The notes beneath the pieces are model-generated. The model did not search any database. It was not told the origin of the DNA and was given only the letters and a program-made list of their open reading frames with translations. Positions 61,212-64,000 of a stretch of DNA of 64,000 nt are shown here, piece after piece. How positions within the stretch are numbered: position 1 is the first letter of the stretch; every line of letters begins with the position of its first letter. The position numbers and the translations under genes are program-made. The DNA lies in NCBI GenBank assembly GCA_907163075.1, contig CAJQTY010000001.1:124001-188000 (forward strand), written 5' to 3'. Source of the stretch: an uncultured Rhodocyclaceae bacterium (lineage in GTDB: Bacteria; Pseudomonadota; Gammaproteobacteria; Burkholderiales; Rhodocyclaceae).

Positions 61212-62696
61212 TTATAGGATCTTGCTTACGGCGATGTGACGCAACAGTTCGTTAACCGAACTGTGCATGACTTCAGTGAAAGGTTGCGGGTATAGACCCA
61301 TGCCCAGAGCGCCAATGGCGAGCAGAGCCAGAACCAGAAACTCGCGGGAATTGATATCAGTCAGTTCCGCAACGTGATGATTGCCAACAGCACCGAATAC
61401 AACGCGCTTGTACATCCAGAGTGTGTAAGCGGCCCCAACGATCATTGTCGTGGCGGCAGCGAACGCCACCCAGAAGTTGTACTTCACAGCCGCCAGAATG
61501 ACCATGAATTCGCCGACAAATCCCGAAGTTGCTGGAAGCCCCGCGTTGGCCATGGCGAATAACATAAAGAAAGCCGCAAACTTGGGCATGGTATTGACCA
61601 CACCACCGTAATCGACGATCTGACGCGAATGAACGCGGTCGTACATGACACCGATACAATAGAACATCGCGCCCGCAATAAAACCGTGCGAAACCATCTG
61701 CACCAGAGCCCCTTCAAGGCCGAGCGCACTGAACATGAAGAACCCGAGCGTCACAAAACCCATGTGCGCAATCGACGAATAGGCGACCAGTTTCTTCATG
61801 TCTTCCTGAACGAGCGCGACCAAACCGATGTAAACAATCGCAATCAGCGATAGTCCAACAATCAGGCCGGAAAGCTCTTGAGACGCGTCTGGTGCAATCG
61901 GTAAGGAAAAACGCAGGAAGCCGTAGGCACCGAGTTTCAGAGCAATCGCTGCGAGAACGATCGAGCCGCCAGTTGGAGCTTCGACGTGCGCATCCGGCAA
62001 CCAAGTATGAACCGGCCACATTGGCACCTTGACCGCGAAGGCCACCAGAAAAGCGAGAAAGATCCACATCTGTGGAACTCTGGCGATGGGCATCTGATGC
62101 CAGTCAAGAATTGAAAAACTGCCACCGGACTGCACAAACAAGTAGATCAGCGAAACCAGGAACAGCAATGATCCCATCAGGGTGAACAGGAAAAACTTGA
62201 AAGCCGCATAGACCCGCCTCGGTCCACCCCAGACGCCGATGATCAGATACAACGGAATCAGCGAAGCTTCAAAGAAGATGTAGAACAACATGCCGTCAAG
62301 CGAGGCAAAAATACCGTTCAGCAGACCCGACATGATAAGGAAGCTGGCATTGTACTGAGCAACCTTGTTGTCGATGACTTGCCAACCCGCCAGTACAACA
62401 ATGATCGTGATGAAGCTGTTAAGCATCACGAACAGCATCGAAATACCATCGACACCCAGATGGTAGTTGATGTTGAAACGTGGAATCCATGGCGAAAGCT
62501 CAACAAACTGCATCGTCGATGTCGTCACGTCAAAATCGATATAAAGCGGGATAGTGACCAGCAAGCCAGCAACTGCACCGAGCAGAGCGAGCATTCGAGC
62601 CAAGGGCGCATTGCGATCCGATCCGGTAGCCAGCACGAAAAGGCCGGTCAGAATCGGAACCCAGATGGCTAGCGAGAGAAGCGGCATACCTGACAT
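61212..62696 (-). CDS. nuoM: NADH-quinone oxidoreductase subunit M
   Basis: 494 aa. LSPWIPRFNINYHLGVDGIS, a lysine-containing FAVKVPMWPVHTWLPDAHVEAPTGGS and MKKLVAYSSIAHMGFVTLG identify NuoM. Antiporter-like proton channel of complex I. Between nuoL and nuoN as usual. Confidence 0.96.
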   Translation of the reverse strand: MSGMPLLSLAIWVPILTGLFVLATGSDRNAPLARMLALLGAVAGLLVTIPLYIDFDVTTSTMQFVELSPWIPRFNINYHLGVDGISMLFVMLNSFITIIVVLAGWQVIDNKVAQYNASFLIMSGLLNGIFASLDGMLFYIFFEASLIPLYLIIGVWGGPRRVYAAFKFFLFTLMGSLLFLVSLIYLFVQSGGSFSILDWHQMPIARVPQMWIFLAFLVAFAVKVPMWPVHTWLPDAHVEAPTGGSIVLAAIALKLGAYGFLRFSLPIAPDASQELSGLIVGLSLIAIVYIGLVALVQEDMKKLVAYSSIAHMGFVTLGFFMFSALGLEGALVQMVSHGFIAGAMFYCIGVMYDRVHSRQIVDYGGVVNTMPKFAAFFMLFAMANAGLPATSGFVGEFMVILAAVKYNFWVAFAAATTMIVGAAYTLWMYKRVVFGAVGNHHVAELTDINSREFLVLALLAIGALGMGLYPQPFTEVMHSSVNELLRHIAVSKIL

Positions 62697-62719
62697 ATTG
62701 TTCCCAGTCTTTATTCAGT

Positions 62720-64000
62720 TCAGGCGCGCAACAGCCAGAAAGAAAGCAGCGCGCAAACACCAAAGATCATCGTGAAGGCGTAGTGGTAGATGTGTCCCGA
62801 CTGGAAGAAACGCGCCAGCATCGAAACGGCGCCAACAAGACGAACGGCACCGCCAACAATCAGGCCATCAATCACGCCAGCGTCCCCGCCTTTCCACAGG
62901 CCTCTACCAATCAAACGGGCACCACCGGCAAGAACCACTTCGTTAAACTTGTCAAAGTAATATTTGTTCTCAAGCAGCGTATAGATCGGTCCACAGGCGG
63001 CCTTGATCGACGCCGGAATTTCAGGGCGCTTAAGATAGAAAAACCACGACAAGGCGACACCAGAGAAAGCGAGCCAGAATACTGGTGTGCCAAGGGCGTG
63101 GGTCGCCATCGCAAATGCACCATGGAATTCGTGTGCGAGTTCCTCCATCACTGGATGCACCTCGGAATTGATGAAAATAGCATCTTTGAAGAACCCACCA
63201 AACAACATCGGTTCGATAGTGATGTAGCCAATAACAACAGAAGGAATGGCGAGCAACACCAAAGGCAACCAGACAACCCAAGGTGTCTCGTGCGGCTTCT
63301 GTCCGGGGGCAAGACCATGATGTTCCTCGTGCACATCCGTGGCATGGTGATCGTCATCGCCATGTGCGGCATGGGCATTGTCATCGTGCTGCTTGGCGTG
63401 CGAAGAATCATTAACGGCCGCATGCGCCTTACCAAAACGCTCCTCGCCATGGAACACGAGAAAATACATCCGGAACGAGTAGAAAGCAGTAACGAATACA
63501 CCAGCCATGACCGAAAAGTAGGCGAAACCGGAACCCGAAATGTGCGACATCGCTACGGCCTCGATGATCGAATCCTTAGAATAGAAACCAGCGAAGAAGG
63601 GAGTTCCAATCAGGGCCAGCGAGCCGATCAGTGAAGTGAGCCAGGTAATCGGCATGTATTTGCGCAAACCACCCATGTTGCGGATGTCCTGATCGTGATG
63701 CATGCCAATGATGACCGATCCTGCACCGAGGAAAAGCAGGGCCTTGAAGAAGGCATGCGTCATGAGGTGAAAAATAGCCACCGAGTAGGCCGACGCACCG
63801 AGAGCAACCGTCATGTAGCCCAACTGGGAGAGCGTCGAATAGGCCACCACGCGCTTGATGTCGTTCTGGATGACACCTAAGAAGCCCATGAACAGCGCTG
63901 TAATCGATCCGATGACAATAACGAAGGATAACGCCGTATCCGAAAGCTCGAATAGTGGCGACATTCGAGCTACCATGAAAATACCGGCGGTCACCATCGT
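62720..64000 (-). CDS. nuoL: NADH-quinone oxidoreductase subunit L (C-terminal part)
   Basis: At least 425 aa; the gene continues beyond the window. VVAYSTLSQLGYMTVALGASAYSVAIFHLMTHAFFKALLFLGAGSVI is the NuoL core; the C-terminal TMs and lateral helix follow. A long His/Asp-rich loop (HAKQHDDNAHAAHGDDDHHATDVHEEHHG) lies between TM helices and is longer and more histidine-rich than in E. coli NuoL; it may bind metal. Confidence 0.95.
   Translation of the reverse strand, partial: TMVTAGIFMVARMSPLFELSDTALSFVIVIGSITALFMGFLGVIQNDIKRVVAYSTLSQLGYMTVALGASAYSVAIFHLMTHAFFKALLFLGAGSVIIGMHHDQDIRNMGGLRKYMPITWLTSLIGSLALIGTPFFAGFYSKDSIIEAVAMSHISGSGFAYFSVMAGVFVTAFYSFRMYFLVFHGEERFGKAHAAVNDSSHAKQHDDNAHAAHGDDDHHATDVHEEHHGLAPGQKPHETPWVVWLPLVLLAIPSVVIGYITIEPMLFGGFFKDAIFINSEVHPVMEELAHEFHGAFAMATHALGTPVFWLAFSGVALSWFFYLKRPEIPASIKAACGPIYTLLENKYYFDKFNEVVLAGGARLIGRGLWKGGDAGVIDGLIVGGAVRLVGAVSMLARFFQSGHIYHYAFTMIFGVCALLSFWLLRA

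Overview
The window looks like a chromosome of a betaproteobacterium, most likely Rhodocyclales (Dechloromonas/Azonexus-like). The evidence is high GC, the nuoL-nuoM-nuoN-NUDIX order, a DUF2249/NnrS-like pair and the alaA-GNAT-hom neighbourhood. This is a judgement from gene content; no search was run.

Positions about 1 to 39274 are one Mu-like transposable prophage with Mu/B3-type heads and a lambda-like siphovirus tail module. Both ends carry two copies of a GTGAGATAWWTGAG-type site, 22 bp apart and in inverted orientation (15-28 and 37-50 on the left; 39223-39236 and 39245-39258 on the right), so the element looks complete. The layout is unusual. A central repressor/early switch (16621-17374) separates a leftward arm (lysogeny-linked small genes, protease/scaffold, capsid, tail, fibre; 16643 down to 91) from a rightward arm (early regulators, transposase A, ATPase B, Gam, HU, GemA, Mor, lysis, TraR, terminase, portal, MuF, gpG; 17150 to 38792). 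In Mu these blocks are collinear, so the early-to-portal block is inverted relative to the capsid-tail block. Accessory genes include a DUF2190 head-decoration domain fused to a polysaccharide-deacetylase-like domain, a MuF protein with a PBECR-like nuclease tail, a 2TM SLATT-like protein, a signal-peptide HNH nuclease, and a tRNA-like structure at the end of the MuF gene.

Positions 39326 to 44578 are ordinary host genes: a BI-1/YccA protein preceded by a 9-bp tandem repeat, an ArnD-like deacetylase, an Mth938-domain protein, AlaA aminotransferase, a GNAT enzyme and homoserine dehydrogenase. The expected thrC after hom is absent from this place.

Positions 44661 to 54988 hold a leftward alpha/beta-galactoside utilisation operon: ABC ATPase, GH42 beta-galactosidase, sugar-binding protein, two permeases, GH36 alpha-galactosidase, then decayed galT and galK. 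The import and hydrolysis genes are intact, but galT has frameshifts, a stop codon and an IS remnant, and galK has an in-frame stop and lost its 3' part. The operon's best promoter takes its -35 from the end of an IS30 remnant. It looks like an acquired, partly decaying island flanked by IS debris.

Positions 55019 to 64000 contain IS30 and other transposase fragments, DUF2249 plus a polytopic membrane protein, an intact IS3-family element, a NUDIX hydrolase, and nuoN, nuoM and the C-terminal part of nuoL, which runs off the window.
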